Shown piece after piece: positions 26,250 to 33,840 of a DNA stretch of 64,000 bases. The stretch is from Aeromicrobium stalagmiti (GTDB taxonomy: Bacteria > Actinomycetota > Actinomycetes > Propionibacteriales > Nocardioidaceae). Numbering within the stretch: the first letter of the stretch is position 1; each line of letters begins with the position of its first letter. A program made the position numbers and the translations under genes. The notes beneath the pieces are model-generated. The model was given only the letters and a program-made list of their open reading frames with translations, was not told where the DNA came from and did not search any database. The stretch covers positions 1,444,406-1,508,405 of the forward strand of contig NZ_JABSTZ010000001.1 in the NCBI RefSeq assembly GCF_013283745.1. The letters are read 5' to 3'.

Positions 26250-26735
26250 CTAGGCCCTGACCCGCTCGACGAACCCGACGACGCGCTCGACGAGCGCCTC
26301 GACCCGGGTGTCGGGCAGCCCGGACACCGATGTCTCGTGCGCCTTGAGGGGGCGGCGGGCCCGCAGCGAGCACGCGAAGTCGGCGCAGACGTAGAGCCCC
26401 ACCGAGTCGCCGTTCTTGCCACGGGCGCCAGCACGTGGGGCGACCATCAGCAGCGAGCCGGCCGGCGCCTCGGCGGTCTGGCACAGGTCGCACATGCTCT
26501 GACGGCGCGGTGGCGGGCTGCTGGGCAGGCGCAGCTCGATCGCGATGACGTCGTCGTCGACGGGGGCGACCGCCAGGTAGGCGCGGCGCGGTGCCTTCGG
26601 GTCGACCCAGCCGACGAAGTCGAGCTCGTCCGCGTGCGGTGGCGGCCACGAGGCCGGGGGCGTCATCGACGCCGCCTTGCTCCGTGAGCTGTTGACGAAG
26701 GCGCTGCGCACTGTCGAAATGTCGGGAACGTCCAT
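26250..26735 (-). CDS. FBP-domain (FusB-like treble-clef zinc finger) protein
   Basis: Product of 161 residues. The C-terminal half has a zinc-finger arrangement: CDLC (about residue 88), then CADFACSLRARRPL. Conserved segments FVGWVDPKAPRRAYLAV and SLLMVAPRAGARGKNGDSVG match the actinobacterial FBP C-terminal treble-clef family, related to the EF-G-binding FusB fold. EF-G rescue or binding is plausible by family but not shown. The ATG lies 6 bases after a TACGGT box, so the message may be leaderless. First gene of a two-gene unit with TetR. Confidence 0.82.
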   Translation of the reverse strand: MDVPDISTVRSAFVNSSRSKAASMTPPASWPPPHADELDFVGWVDPKAPRRAYLAVAPVDDDVIAIELRLPSSPPPRRQSMCDLCQTAEAPAGSLLMVAPRAGARGKNGDSVGLYVCADFACSLRARRPLKAHETSVSGLPDTRVEALVERVVGFVERVRA

Positions 26736-26760
26736 GGCGCCACCGTACCCCAAAACTAAG

Positions 26761-26770
26761 ACCTATAGGT
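26761..26770. promoter_or_regulatory. Palindrome ACCTATAGGT, candidate TetR operator
   Basis: Perfect 10-base palindrome 26 bases before the FBP/TetR operon start, in an AT-richer spot (TAAGACCTATAGGTAATT) of otherwise GC-rich DNA. It lies between two divergent units. Confidence 0.5.
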
Positions 26771-26811
26771 AATTGCCTTGTGGCTATGCGTTGATCAGTC
26801 GGGGGTGGTCG

Positions 26812-26835
26812 GTTTCCCGTCCCGCGCGGCGGGTA
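26812..26835 (+). promoter_or_regulatory. SigB/SigF-type promoter of the methyltransferase gene
   Basis: Exact GTTT-N15-GGGTA. It ends 47 bases before the ATG at 26883. Confidence 0.75.
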
Positions 26836-26882
26836 GATCGAAGGGGAGCCGGGTCGTCTGCCCCGTCCGAGAGAGGCGCACC

Positions 26883-27518
26883 ATGGATCGCCAGTCGTCA
26901 CCGGCGTCGGTCGTCGAGTTCGGTGGTCTCCAGATCGCCTTCGACGACCGCGTCCTGGTGCCCCGGGCGTGGACGATCGCACAGTCACGCTGGGCGGTCG
27001 ATCTCCTGGACGGCGCGCCACCCGGGCCCGTGCTCGAGCTCTTCGCCGGTGCCGGGCACATCGGTCTGGCGGCGGTCGCCGCCACTGAGCGTGCGCTCGT
27101 GATGGTCGACCTCAACCCGGCCGCCTGTGACCTGGCCCGTCACAACGTCGAGGCTGCCGGTCTCGGCGCGCGGGTCGAGGTGAGAGAGGGCCGCATCGAC
27201 GAGGTGGTGGCGCCCGGCGAGGTCTTCGGCCTGATCATCGCCGATCCGCCCTGGGTGCCCTCGTCGGGCATCGACGCGTTTCCGGAGGACCCGTCCATCG
27301 CGATCGACGGGGGTGATGACGGACTCGACCTCGCACGGATCGCGTGCGCCGTGATCGACGGGCACCTCGCAGCGAGCGGCGCGGCCGTCCTCCAGCTGGG
27401 CACTCCGGAGCAGGTCGAGGCGCTGGGGGCGTACCTCGAGAGCGGGCTCGGGTCGGACATGCGGGTGGTCGAGACCAGGCAGTTCGAGCGGGGCGTGCTC
27501 GCCCGCCTGCAGCGCTAG
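26883..27518 (+). CDS. Class I SAM-dependent methyltransferase (HemK/PrmC-like)
   Basis: Product of 211 residues. SAM-binding motif I is VLELFAGAGHIGLAAVAA, the acidic loop is LVMVDLNPAACDLARHNVEA, and the catalytic NPPY-like motif is IIADPPWVPSSGIDAFPED, followed by AIDGGDDGLDL. This D-P-P-W signature is typical of N-methyltransferases acting on glutamine, adenine or guanine. It lacks the N-terminal helical domain of true PrmC, so the target is unknown. GAGAGAGG precedes the ATG. Its exact SigB-type promoter suggests a role under stress. Confidence 0.85.
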   Translation: MDRQSSPASVVEFGGLQIAFDDRVLVPRAWTIAQSRWAVDLLDGAPPGPVLELFAGAGHIGLAAVAATERALVMVDLNPAACDLARHNVEAAGLGARVEVREGRIDEVVAPGEVFGLIIADPPWVPSSGIDAFPEDPSIAIDGGDDGLDLARIACAVIDGHLAASGAAVLQLGTPEQVEALGAYLESGLGSDMRVVETRQFERGVLARLQR

Positions 27519-27530
27519 CCGCGTCGAGGA

Positions 27531-27758
27531 TCAGGCCGAGCGGCGCGGGATCACCTTGTGCGTGGCGTCGCACCACGGCGGCACGCCGGACTTGCCGCAC
27601 CGGCAGATCGCGCTGATCGGGCGGGTCGTGCGGTGCAGGCCGCCGTCGGCGTCCTGCACGACGTGATCGCCGCGGACGAGCATCGGGCCGTCGGCGCAGA
27701 GGATGACGTCGGGCTGCTCGGGTCGCTCCTGCCGCCCAGCCTCGTCGGGGGACGTCAT
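27531..27758 (-). CDS. CDGSH-type iron-sulfur protein
   Basis: Product of 75 residues with ISAICRCGKSGVPPWCDATH, the C-x-C-x2-S-x3-P-x-C-D-x2-H ligand set that holds a labile 2Fe-2S cluster; here the usual CDGSH/CDGTH reads CDATH. An N-terminal part (ILCADGPMLVRGDHVVQDAD) matches the extended bacterial iron-binding zinc-finger form. The ATG overlaps the stop of the heme-oxygenase-like gene upstream, so the two proteins probably act together in iron or redox metabolism. Confidence 0.9.
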   Translation of the reverse strand: MTSPDEAGRQERPEQPDVILCADGPMLVRGDHVVQDADGGLHRTTRPISAICRCGKSGVPPWCDATHKVIPRRSA

Positions 27759-28699
27759 GCGGCCCACGTCTGGAGCATCCGGCGGGCGAAGCGGTCCTCG
27801 AGGTCGAGGCAGGTCGCGGCGCCGAAGAAGATCTCGTCGCGCTGCGCCGGCTCCTCGGCCAGGAGGGATCCGCAGATGGTCCGGACGGCCAGCTGCTCGT
27901 GCACGGCATCGGCCTCGACGTGCTCGGCGTAGTAGTCGATCATCGACGGAGCCAGGCCGAGTCGGCCGAGGCCCTGCGCCATGCGTCGTGACGGCAGGCT
28001 GCTGGTGACCTCGAACGCGGCGAGGTGGCCGAGGGCGGCGCCGCGCAGGCGGCGGTTGAGCCCGAACAGCGACATCGCGTTGTTCTCCTCCAGCACCTCC
28101 AGCGGCACGTCGTCGATGTAGGCGCCGTACTCCGGACGCAGCCCGCAGTCGTCCATGCCCCGGGCGAACATCCGCGCGTGCAGACGGTTCACGTCGCCGC
28201 AGCCGTACTCGTCGAACTGCAGCTCCATCAGCGCCGCCTTCGTCGCATCGGGCAGTCGCGGCACGAGCCAGGCGCTGGGGTCGGACTCCTTGAGGTGGTA
28301 GATCGATCGCATGCGCAGCAGCTCGAGCGTCTGCTCGTGATCGGCCTCGCGGTGCACGAACGTGGCCAGCGAGGGGCCGTCGTGGTCGGCGACGAAGCCG
28401 AAGAAGGCCTCGGCGAACTCGCCGTCGGGTGACGCGTGGGGGATGCGCTCGCGCAGGTCCTGCTCGAAGGTCGTCTCGAGCGAGCGGCGCAGCTCGATGA
28501 GCTCCGGCTGCCACTCGAGCGCCTCGTCGACGTCCTCGAAGCCGCGGTAGTGCATCTCGTAGAGGGCCCACAGGGTGATCTGCAGGTCCTCGTCGGTGTC
28601 GGGCAGCGTGTGGAGGGCCCGGCGCCACGACGGTGCCGCGCCGCGCATCGCCTCGAACACGACCTCGCTGAGCGAGCCGCGGCCCTTGGGGGTCAGCAC
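27755..28699 (-). CDS. Iron-containing redox enzyme (heme-oxygenase-like fold)
   Basis: Product of 314 residues from the in-frame GTG. Di-iron/helical features are visible: LWALYEMHYRGFEDVDEALE, FVHREADHEQTLELLRMRSI, QFDEYGCGDVNRLHARMFAR, and SMIDYYAEHVEADAVHEQLA with the E-x3-H-x2-E-like pattern. This is the iron-containing redox enzyme family, commonly paired with CDGSH proteins. The GTG lacks a ribosome-binding site. An ATG at 28734 has GAGGA at ideal spacing and starts a family-like MHEHSTDATALA but in another frame; one missing base between 28699 and 28734 would join them, so the true start may be there. Confidence 0.85.
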   Translation of the reverse strand: MLTPKGRGSLSEVVFEAMRGAAPSWRRALHTLPDTDEDLQITLWALYEMHYRGFEDVDEALEWQPELIELRRSLETTFEQDLRERIPHASPDGEFAEAFFGFVADHDGPSLATFVHREADHEQTLELLRMRSIYHLKESDPSAWLVPRLPDATKAALMELQFDEYGCGDVNRLHARMFARGMDDCGLRPEYGAYIDDVPLEVLEENNAMSLFGLNRRLRGAALGHLAAFEVTSSLPSRRMAQGLGRLGLAPSMIDYYAEHVEADAVHEQLAVRTICGSLLAEEPAQRDEIFFGAATCLDLEDRFARRMLQTWAA

Positions 28700-28793
28700 G
28701 CTAGTGCCGTCGCATCGGTGGAGTGCTCGTGCATGGATGATCCTCGGTGACTCGCAGGGCTCCGGCCGGTTGCACGACAGGGCTACGGGGGAG

Positions 28794-28817
28794 TACCCCC
28801 GACCGGGGGTCTCAATC
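28794..28817 (-). promoter_or_regulatory. Near-consensus SigB/SigF-type promoter of the CDGSH operon
   Basis: GATT, 15 bases, GGGTA followed by C on the minus strand: one mismatch. It lies 60 bases before the ATG at 28734. Confidence 0.6.
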
Positions 28818-28833
28818 GCGGGTGGCGAGTGGC

Positions 28834-29505
28834 TCAGGAGGCGGCGAGCCGGGGAGCCAGGACGCCGATGCGCCGGTCGAGCTCGGCGTGGGCAAGGTCG
28901 AACGCCGCTTCGTCGCCCTGCGGCACCGGGTCGGCGATCGACCAGTGGATGGCCACGGCCGACCCGAGCTCTTCGTAGGCGTTGTCGCACACGGCGACGA
29001 GGAGGTCGCCGTCCGCGGCGACGTCGGCGAGCCGTTGCGGTCCGGCCGCCGCGAGGGTCAGTCCGTGCCGGTCGGCGGCGGCCCTCGCCCCCGCGGCGAC
29101 CTGCTCGGCGGGCCGGGTGCCTGCCGACGCGACGGGCACGTCGCTGTTGGCGGCCCACAGTGCTGCCGCGAGCTGTGACCGCGCGGAGTTCGCGGAGCAG
29201 ACGAACACCACCCGGTCGACCGGGGTCGGCTCGACAGGATAGGGGCCAAGTGCCGAGTGGTCCGTGAGGGTCAGGTAGGTCCGCCGACGATCGCCCTCCG
29301 ACCTGCGCCGGGCGACGATGCCGACGTCCTGCAGGACCTTCAGGTGGTGGGCGACCAGGTTGGACGGCAGGCCGAGCCTGACCTGGATCTCGCTGGGCGA
29401 GAGGTCGCCGGCGGCCAGCGCGTCGACGACGGCGAGGCGCGCCACGTCGGCCAGCGCCGCGTGGTGCGCCGCCCGACGAGCCAGCGAAGGTCGCTCAATG
29501 TTCAT
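28834..29505 (-). CDS. ArsR-type HTH fused to low-molecular-weight phosphatase/arsenate reductase
   Basis: Product of 223 residues. Residues 1-90 form an ArsR-like winged helix (ADVARLAVVDALAAGDLSPS, LPSNLVAHHLKVLQDVGIVA, RRSEGDRRRTYLTLTDH). Residues about 95-220 form an LMW-PTP fold with the catalytic loop VVFVCSANSARSQLAAALWA (C-x5-R-S) and the later acid in WSIADPVPQGDE. Such fusions may sense arsenic and reduce arsenate in one chain; the phosphatase domain alone cannot settle which. The start codon lies inside a perfect palindrome (29494-29509), a likely autoregulatory site. Divergent from the aquaporin-arsC pair. Confidence 0.9.
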   Translation of the reverse strand: MNIERPSLARRAAHHAALADVARLAVVDALAAGDLSPSEIQVRLGLPSNLVAHHLKVLQDVGIVARRRSEGDRRRTYLTLTDHSALGPYPVEPTPVDRVVFVCSANSARSQLAAALWAANSDVPVASAGTRPAEQVAAGARAAADRHGLTLAAAGPQRLADVAADGDLLVAVCDNAYEELGSAVAIHWSIADPVPQGDEAAFDLAHAELDRRIGVLAPRLAAS

Positions 29506-29509
29506 TGAG
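29494..29509. promoter_or_regulatory. ArsR-type operator over the fusion-gene start codon
   Basis: CTCAATG-TT-CATTGAG, a perfect 7-2-7 palindrome of the kind bound by ArsR proteins. It covers the ATG of the fusion gene and lies 43 bases before the divergent aquaporin start. Confidence 0.7.
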
Positions 29510-29551
29510 TCGAGTTTGACTGAGTGAACGCTGTCGAGTCAAGATGGGTCC

Positions 29552-30298
29552 GTGACCACCCACGACCCCGCACCCCCGGCCCCTGTGCCGCCACTGGCCC
29601 GCCGGCTGCTCGCCGAGCTGCTCGGCACGGCGCTGCTGGTGACGGTGGTGGTCGGGTCCGGGATCGCGGCCGCGCAGCTCTCGCCGGACGACGTCGGCAT
29701 CCAGCTGCTCGAGAACAGCACCGCGACGGTGCTCGGCCTGGCCGTCCTGATCCTCGTGCTGGGGCCCGTCTCGGGCGCGCACTTCAACCCGGTCGTGACG
29801 ATCACGGACTGGTGGCTCTCGCGCCGTGACCCGGCGGGCTTCTCGGCCGCTCACGTGTGGCCCTACGTCGCGGCCCAGACGGTCGGGGCGGTGGCCGGAT
29901 GCCTGCTGGCCAACGCGATGTTCGACATCGGCACGACGTTCTCCGGCAACGAGCGGGCCAGCTGGGGTCATCTGCTGGGCGAGGTCGTGGCGACGGCGGG
30001 GCTCGTGCTGCTGATCTTCTCGCTCGTCCGCACCGGTCGCGCGGCGCTCGCTGCCCCTGCCGTCGGCGCCTACATCGGCGCGGCCTACTGGTTCACCAGC
30101 TCCACGTCGTTCGCCAACCCGGCCGTGTCGGTCGGCCGCATGTTCAGCGACACCTTCGCCGGCATCGCGCCGACATCAGTGCCGGCGTTCGTCGTCGCCC
30201 AGGCTGTCGGCGCGGCGATCGGCGTCGTGCTCGTGCTCGTGCTGTATCCCACCGAGGCGACGACGCCTCACCATCACCCAGGAGAGTCTCATGCCTGA
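29552..30298 (+). CDS. aqpS: MIP-family channel (AqpS-like aquaglyceroporin)
   Basis: Product of 248 residues with six transmembrane segments and both pore motifs: GAHFNPVVTITDWW (NPV) and SSTSFANPAVSVGRMF (NPA with the filter arginine). By context it is the arsenite channel: it is followed at once by arsenate reductase (8-base overlap), as in the Sinorhizobium meliloti ars operon where AqpS replaces the ArsB pump and lets As(III) leave after reduction. The GTG start is supported by family alignment of the LLAELLGTALLVTVVVGSG region. Transcribed away from the ArsR-phosphatase fusion. Confidence 0.85.
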   Translation: MTTHDPAPPAPVPPLARRLLAELLGTALLVTVVVGSGIAAAQLSPDDVGIQLLENSTATVLGLAVLILVLGPVSGAHFNPVVTITDWWLSRRDPAGFSAAHVWPYVAAQTVGAVAGCLLANAMFDIGTTFSGNERASWGHLLGEVVATAGLVLLIFSLVRTGRAALAAPAVGAYIGAAYWFTSSTSFANPAVSVGRMFSDTFAGIAPTSVPAFVVAQAVGAAIGVVLVLVLYPTEATTPHHHPGESHA

Positions 30299-30701
30299 TC
30301 GCCCCTCCGTGCTGTTCGTCTGCGTGCACAACGCCGGTCGGTCCCAGATGGCCGCCGGGTTCCTCACGGCCCTGGCCGGCGACCGCGTCGACGTGCTGTC
30401 GGCCGGCTCGATGCCCGGAGACCAGATCAACCCGACCGCTGTCGAGGCGATGGCCGAGGTCGGCATCGACATCGCCGGCGAACAGCCCAAGAAGCTCACT
30501 GAGGCAGCCGTCGTGGCCTCCGACGTCGTCATCACGATGGGATGCGGCGACGAGTGCCCGTACTTCCCGGGCAAGCGCTACGAGGACTGGGTGCTCGAGG
30601 ACCCGGCCGGCCAGGGCATCGAGGCCGTCCGCCCTATTCGCGACGAGATCAGGACCCGCATCGAGGCCCTCATCGACTCGCTGGAGCTGCCGTCTGCCTG
30701 A
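30291..30701 (+). CDS. arsC: Arsenate reductase (LMW-PTP type)
   Basis: Product of 136 residues. The catalytic loop is LFVCVHNAGRSQMAAGFL (C-x5-R-S); the redox cysteines lie in ITMGCGDECPYFPGKRYEDW, and the general acid in VLEDPAGQ. This is the thioredoxin- or mycothiol-linked arsenate reductase class; with this actinobacterial background mycothiol/mycoredoxin is likely. It reduces As(V) to As(III) in the cytoplasm. The ATG is set by GGAGAG upstream and overlaps the aquaporin stop by 8 bases, so the pair is translationally coupled. Confidence 0.92.
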   Translation: MPDRPSVLFVCVHNAGRSQMAAGFLTALAGDRVDVLSAGSMPGDQINPTAVEAMAEVGIDIAGEQPKKLTEAAVVASDVVITMGCGDECPYFPGKRYEDWVLEDPAGQGIEAVRPIRDEIRTRIEALIDSLELPSA

Positions 30702-30703
30702 CG

Positions 30704-30728
30704 CTGCGCGTCTGCGTCAGTCGCGCAG
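30704..30728. terminator. Short hairpin between arsC and arsR
   Basis: CTGCGCG (30704-30710) pairs with CGCGCAG (30722-30728) across 11 bases, between convergent genes. Modest strength. Confidence 0.4.
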
Positions 30729-31058
30729 GGTGTCGGCGAGTGCCGGGAGCGCCCCCGGGACGAGCGAGTAGTAGGACCACGTGCCGCGCTTGGTGCGCGT
30801 GAGGAGCCCCGCGTCGACGAGGATCTTGAGGTGGTGCGAGACGGTGGGCTGCGAGAGGTCGAGCGGCTCGTTGAGGTCGCAGACGCACGCCTCGCCGTCC
30901 TCGCGTGCGGCGACCAGCGACAGCAGGCGGAGCCGGGTCGGGTCGCCGATCGCCTTGAACTTCGAGGCCAGGGAGATGGCGTCGTCGGCGCTCATCGCTC
31001 CGCCGGTGACGGGCGAGCAGCAGGTCGTCGTCTCGATGACGGGCAGCGTGGAGGCCAT
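30717..31058 (-). CDS. arsR: ArsR/SmtB-family arsenic repressor
   Basis: Product of 113 residues. The metal-site motif GEACVCDLNEPLDLSQPTVS has the C-x-C-D-L arrangement of As(III)-sensing ArsR proteins, next to the recognition helix (SQPTVSHHLKILVDAGLLTR). A CC pair near the N-terminus (TTTCCSP) may add ligands. As(III) binding should release it from DNA. It is divergent from the flavoprotein pair, and the intergenic region holds a CATTGA-n6-TCGATG site overlapping the promoter of that pair. Confidence 0.94.
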   Translation of the reverse strand: MASTLPVIETTTCCSPVTGGAMSADDAISLASKFKAIGDPTRLRLLSLVAAREDGEACVCDLNEPLDLSQPTVSHHLKILVDAGLLTRTKRGTWSYYSLVPGALPALADTLRD

Positions 31059-31077
31059 GGATCAACTCTACCCCTTT

Positions 31078-31107
31078 CATTGACATTTTTCGATGGACAG
31101 GTATCGT
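31078..31107 (+). promoter_or_regulatory. Promoter with overlapping ArsR operator
   Basis: -35 TTGACA (31080-31085) and -10 TATCGT (31102-31107) with 16-base spacing. The ArsR-like inverted repeat CATTGA/TCGATG (31078-31083, 31090-31095) covers the -35 box, so repressor binding would block RNA polymerase. Confidence 0.7.
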
Positions 31108-31157
31108 CGACTTCATCGAAGAACATGGATGCATTCGCGTCACGAGGAGATCCGCAC

Positions 31158-32519
31158 ATGTCTGAGCCGTCCACCGACCTGCCTGTCGTCGTCATCGGAG
31201 CCGGGCCCTCCGGTCTGGCTGCCGCAGCCCACCTGCAGAGTCGACACGTCCCGGTCGTCGTGCTGGAGTCGGGCCCCGGCCCTGGCTCTGCCGTGAGCGA
31301 GTGGGGGCACGTGCGGCTGTTCTCGCCGTGGTCCGAGCTGGTCGACCCGGTGGCGGAGCAGCTGCTGTCCGGTGCCGGCTGGACCGCGCCCGACCCCTCG
31401 AGCTTTCCGACCGGTGCCGAGTGGGTGAGCCGCTATCTGCAGCCGCTGGCCGACGCCTTGGGTGACGTGGTCCGCCGCGGGACGACCGTGACGGCGGTGA
31501 CGAGGCAGTCGCGCGACCGCCTCGTCAGCTCTGGTCGCGACGAGGCGCCGTTCACGGTGCACGTCCGCACGCCTGCGGGAGACGAGCACGTCGTGGCACG
31601 CGCGGTGATCGACGCGTCCGGCACCTGGGGTGGGCCGAACCCGCTGGGTGGCGACGGCGTCGCGGCGATCGGCGAGGTCGATGCCGCCGACCGGATCAGC
31701 CACCACATCCCCGACCTGCGCGATGCCTCGACCCGTCAGCGGTACGCCGGGCGGCACGTCGTGGTCGCAGGCACCGGTGCCTCGGCCAAGAGTGCGTTGA
31801 TCGGCCTCACGGCGCTGGCGAAGGAAGAGGCGGGCACCCGCGTCACGTGGCTCGTGCGGCGAGCGAGCGTCGGCGAGGCGTTCGCCGGCAGCGGTCAGGA
31901 CGAGCTGCCCGAGCGGGGGGCGCTCGGCCAGCGGGCCCAGGCCGCCGTCGAGTCAGGCCCGGTCGCGACGCTCCACGGTTTCCGCACCGCGCGCGTCGAT
32001 CGAGCCGATGACGACCGCTTGACCCTGACCTCGTTCGACGGGCAGATCGTCAGTGACGTCGACGAGGTCGTGGTGCTGACCGGCTTCCGCCCCGACCTGC
32101 AGATGCTGTCGGAGATCCGTCTCGACCTCGACCCGGTCCTGCAGGCGCCGCGGCAGCTCGCTCCACTGATCGACCCCAACGAGCACTCCTGCGGCACGGT
32201 CTATCCCCACGGCGCCGCCGAGCTCGCGCAGCCCGAGACGGGGTTCTACCTCGTCGGCATGAAGTCCTACGGCCGCGCGACGTCGTTCCTGGCGCTGACC
32301 GGCTTCGAGCAGACACGCTCGGTCGCCGCGGCGATCGCCGGCGACCACGAGGCCGCCGCGCGGGTCGAGCTGACCCTGCCCGACACCGGCGTGTGCGGCG
32401 GGGCAGGACTGTTCGACGACGAGTCCGCGCAGGGGGGTGGCTGCTGCGACGCACCGGCTGCACCCGAGCTGATCTCGCTGGGCGTCCCGTCAGACCTTCT
32501 CCGGGGCGCCCCGCAGTGA
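31158..32519 (+). CDS. FAD/NAD(P)-dependent oxidoreductase of the ars cluster
   Basis: Product of 453 residues. FAD-binding GxGxxG (VVVIGAGPSGLAAAAHLQ), a second dinucleotide site (HVVVAGTGASAKSALIGL) and VVVLTGFRPDLQML define an FMO-like flavoprotein. The C-terminal about 50 residues are cysteine-rich (GVCGGAGLF, QGGGCCDAPAAPE), a tail seen in ars-linked flavoproteins that could bind As(III). GAGGAG precedes the ATG. It is the first gene after the ArsR-controlled promoter, and its stop overlaps the GTG of the ArsO gene. The exact reaction on arsenicals is not established. Confidence 0.86.
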   Translation: MSEPSTDLPVVVIGAGPSGLAAAAHLQSRHVPVVVLESGPGPGSAVSEWGHVRLFSPWSELVDPVAEQLLSGAGWTAPDPSSFPTGAEWVSRYLQPLADALGDVVRRGTTVTAVTRQSRDRLVSSGRDEAPFTVHVRTPAGDEHVVARAVIDASGTWGGPNPLGGDGVAAIGEVDAADRISHHIPDLRDASTRQRYAGRHVVVAGTGASAKSALIGLTALAKEEAGTRVTWLVRRASVGEAFAGSGQDELPERGALGQRAQAAVESGPVATLHGFRTARVDRADDDRLTLTSFDGQIVSDVDEVVVLTGFRPDLQMLSEIRLDLDPVLQAPRQLAPLIDPNEHSCGTVYPHGAAELAQPETGFYLVGMKSYGRATSFLALTGFEQTRSVAAAIAGDHEAAARVELTLPDTGVCGGAGLFDDESAQGGGCCDAPAAPELISLGVPSDLLRGAPQ

Positions 32520-33619
32520 CCGACCTCGACGGTCGCGACGTCGCGATCGTGGTCGTCGGGGCGGGTCAGGCGGGCCTGGCCACGGGCTACTACCTGCAGC
32601 GGGCCGGGCTCGCGCCCGGTCGCGACTTCCTCGTGCTCGACGGCGATGAACAGCCCGGTGCCGCGTGGCAGCACGCGTGGGACTCCCTCACCCTCTTCTC
32701 GCCGTCGGCGTTCTCGTCGCTGCCCGGGTGGCTGATGCCGCGCTGGAGCGAAGGTTTCCCGCCGGCCGACCACGTCGTCGACTACCTGACGAGGTACGAG
32801 GAGCGCTACCGGCTCGACGTGGTCCGACCGGTGCGCGTCACTGCCGTCCATCGGTCGGACGGGCCGCGCCGCTATCGCCTCGAGACCAGTGCGGGGGACG
32901 TGACGGCAGACTCCGTCGTCTCGGCGACCGGCACGTGGACGCAGCCGTTCTGGCCCGCCTGCCCAGGGGCGGCCGACTTCGCCGGTGCGCAGATCCACAC
33001 GACGGGCTACCGGACGCCGGAGCCGTTCGCCGGGCAGAGCGTCGTCGTGGTCGGCGGCGGCAACTCCGGCGCCCAGCTGCTCGCGGAGATCTCGACCGTC
33101 GCCGAGACGACGTGGGTCACCCAGCACGAGCCCCGTTTCCTGCCCGACGACGTCGACGGGCGCGTGCTGTTCGGCATCGCGACCGATCGAGCCGCAGCCC
33201 TCGCGAGGGGCGACGCCGATCCGGGCGGGGTGGCGAGCCTCGGGGACGTCGTCATGGTGCCGTCGGTGCTGGAGGCCCGGGCGAGGGGAGTCCTTCACTC
33301 GGTGGGGCCGTTCGAGCACCTGAGCGCCGACGGACCGGTCTGGGCCGACGGGACGCGTCGACGGGCGGACACGATCGTGTGGTGCACCGGCTTCCGACCG
33401 AGCCTGGCCCACCTGGCTCCGCTGGGACTGCCTCGTCACGCCGGGCACCCGCAGGTCATCGGCACCGAGGCCGTCGAGGCCCCGGGCGTGCACCTGGTCG
33501 GCTACGGGGACTGGACCGGGCCCGCGTCGGCGACGCTGATCGGCGTGGGCCGCACCGTCCGCAGCATCGCCCAGGAGATCGGTCGGCGCACTGCCGGATC
33601 GGCTGCAATCGCAGACTGA
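32516..33619 (+). CDS. arsO: ArsO-type flavin-containing monooxygenase
   Basis: Product of 367 residues. FAD site VVVGAGQAGLATGYYLQR, FMO-type PGAAWQHAWDSLTLFSPSAF and SLPGWLMPRW, the NADPH site VVVVGGGNSGAQLLAEIS, and the ATG-containing SATGTWTQPFW block match ArsO proteins found in arsenic operons. The start overlaps the stop of the preceding flavoprotein (GTGA), so both are under the ArsR promoter. The product probably oxidises an arsenical or helps detoxification; the substrate is inferred from context. Confidence 0.86.
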   Translation: MTDLDGRDVAIVVVGAGQAGLATGYYLQRAGLAPGRDFLVLDGDEQPGAAWQHAWDSLTLFSPSAFSSLPGWLMPRWSEGFPPADHVVDYLTRYEERYRLDVVRPVRVTAVHRSDGPRRYRLETSAGDVTADSVVSATGTWTQPFWPACPGAADFAGAQIHTTGYRTPEPFAGQSVVVVGGGNSGAQLLAEISTVAETTWVTQHEPRFLPDDVDGRVLFGIATDRAAALARGDADPGGVASLGDVVMVPSVLEARARGVLHSVGPFEHLSADGPVWADGTRRRADTIVWCTGFRPSLAHLAPLGLPRHAGHPQVIGTEAVEAPGVHLVGYGDWTGPASATLIGVGRTVRSIAQEIGRRTAGSAAIAD

Positions 33620-33681
33620 AGCCTGCCTGAGGATTGACGATCTGCTCTGCCGAACAGGCGCCGGCGACGTATCCTCGACGC

Positions 33682-33840
33682 ATGACCTATGTCGTCGTGA
33701 CGCTCCTCGGGCTGGTGATGACCGTCCTGGTCGTCGGCGCCCTGACGGGTCGTGTCCGCCTGACGGCGTGCTGCTCGGTGGCCGATCCCCGACGTGACCT
33801 GCGGATGCGCGGCGCCTTCGACGACGAGGTGCCCTCGTGA
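33682..33840 (+). CDS. Small membrane protein with CCSVADPR motif
   Basis: Product of 52 residues: one transmembrane helix (VVVTLLGLVMTVLVVGALTG) then a cytosolic tail RLTACCSVADPRRDLRMR and an acidic end. The CC pair and the ADPRxDLRMR string look conserved-family-like, but I cannot name the function. TATCCT ends 6 bases before the ATG, so the message is probably leaderless. The stop overlaps the DUF6153 GTG (GTGA), placing it in a unit with that gene and DUF305. Confidence 0.75.
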   Translation: MTYVVVTLLGLVMTVLVVGALTGRVRLTACCSVADPRRDLRMRGAFDDEVPS

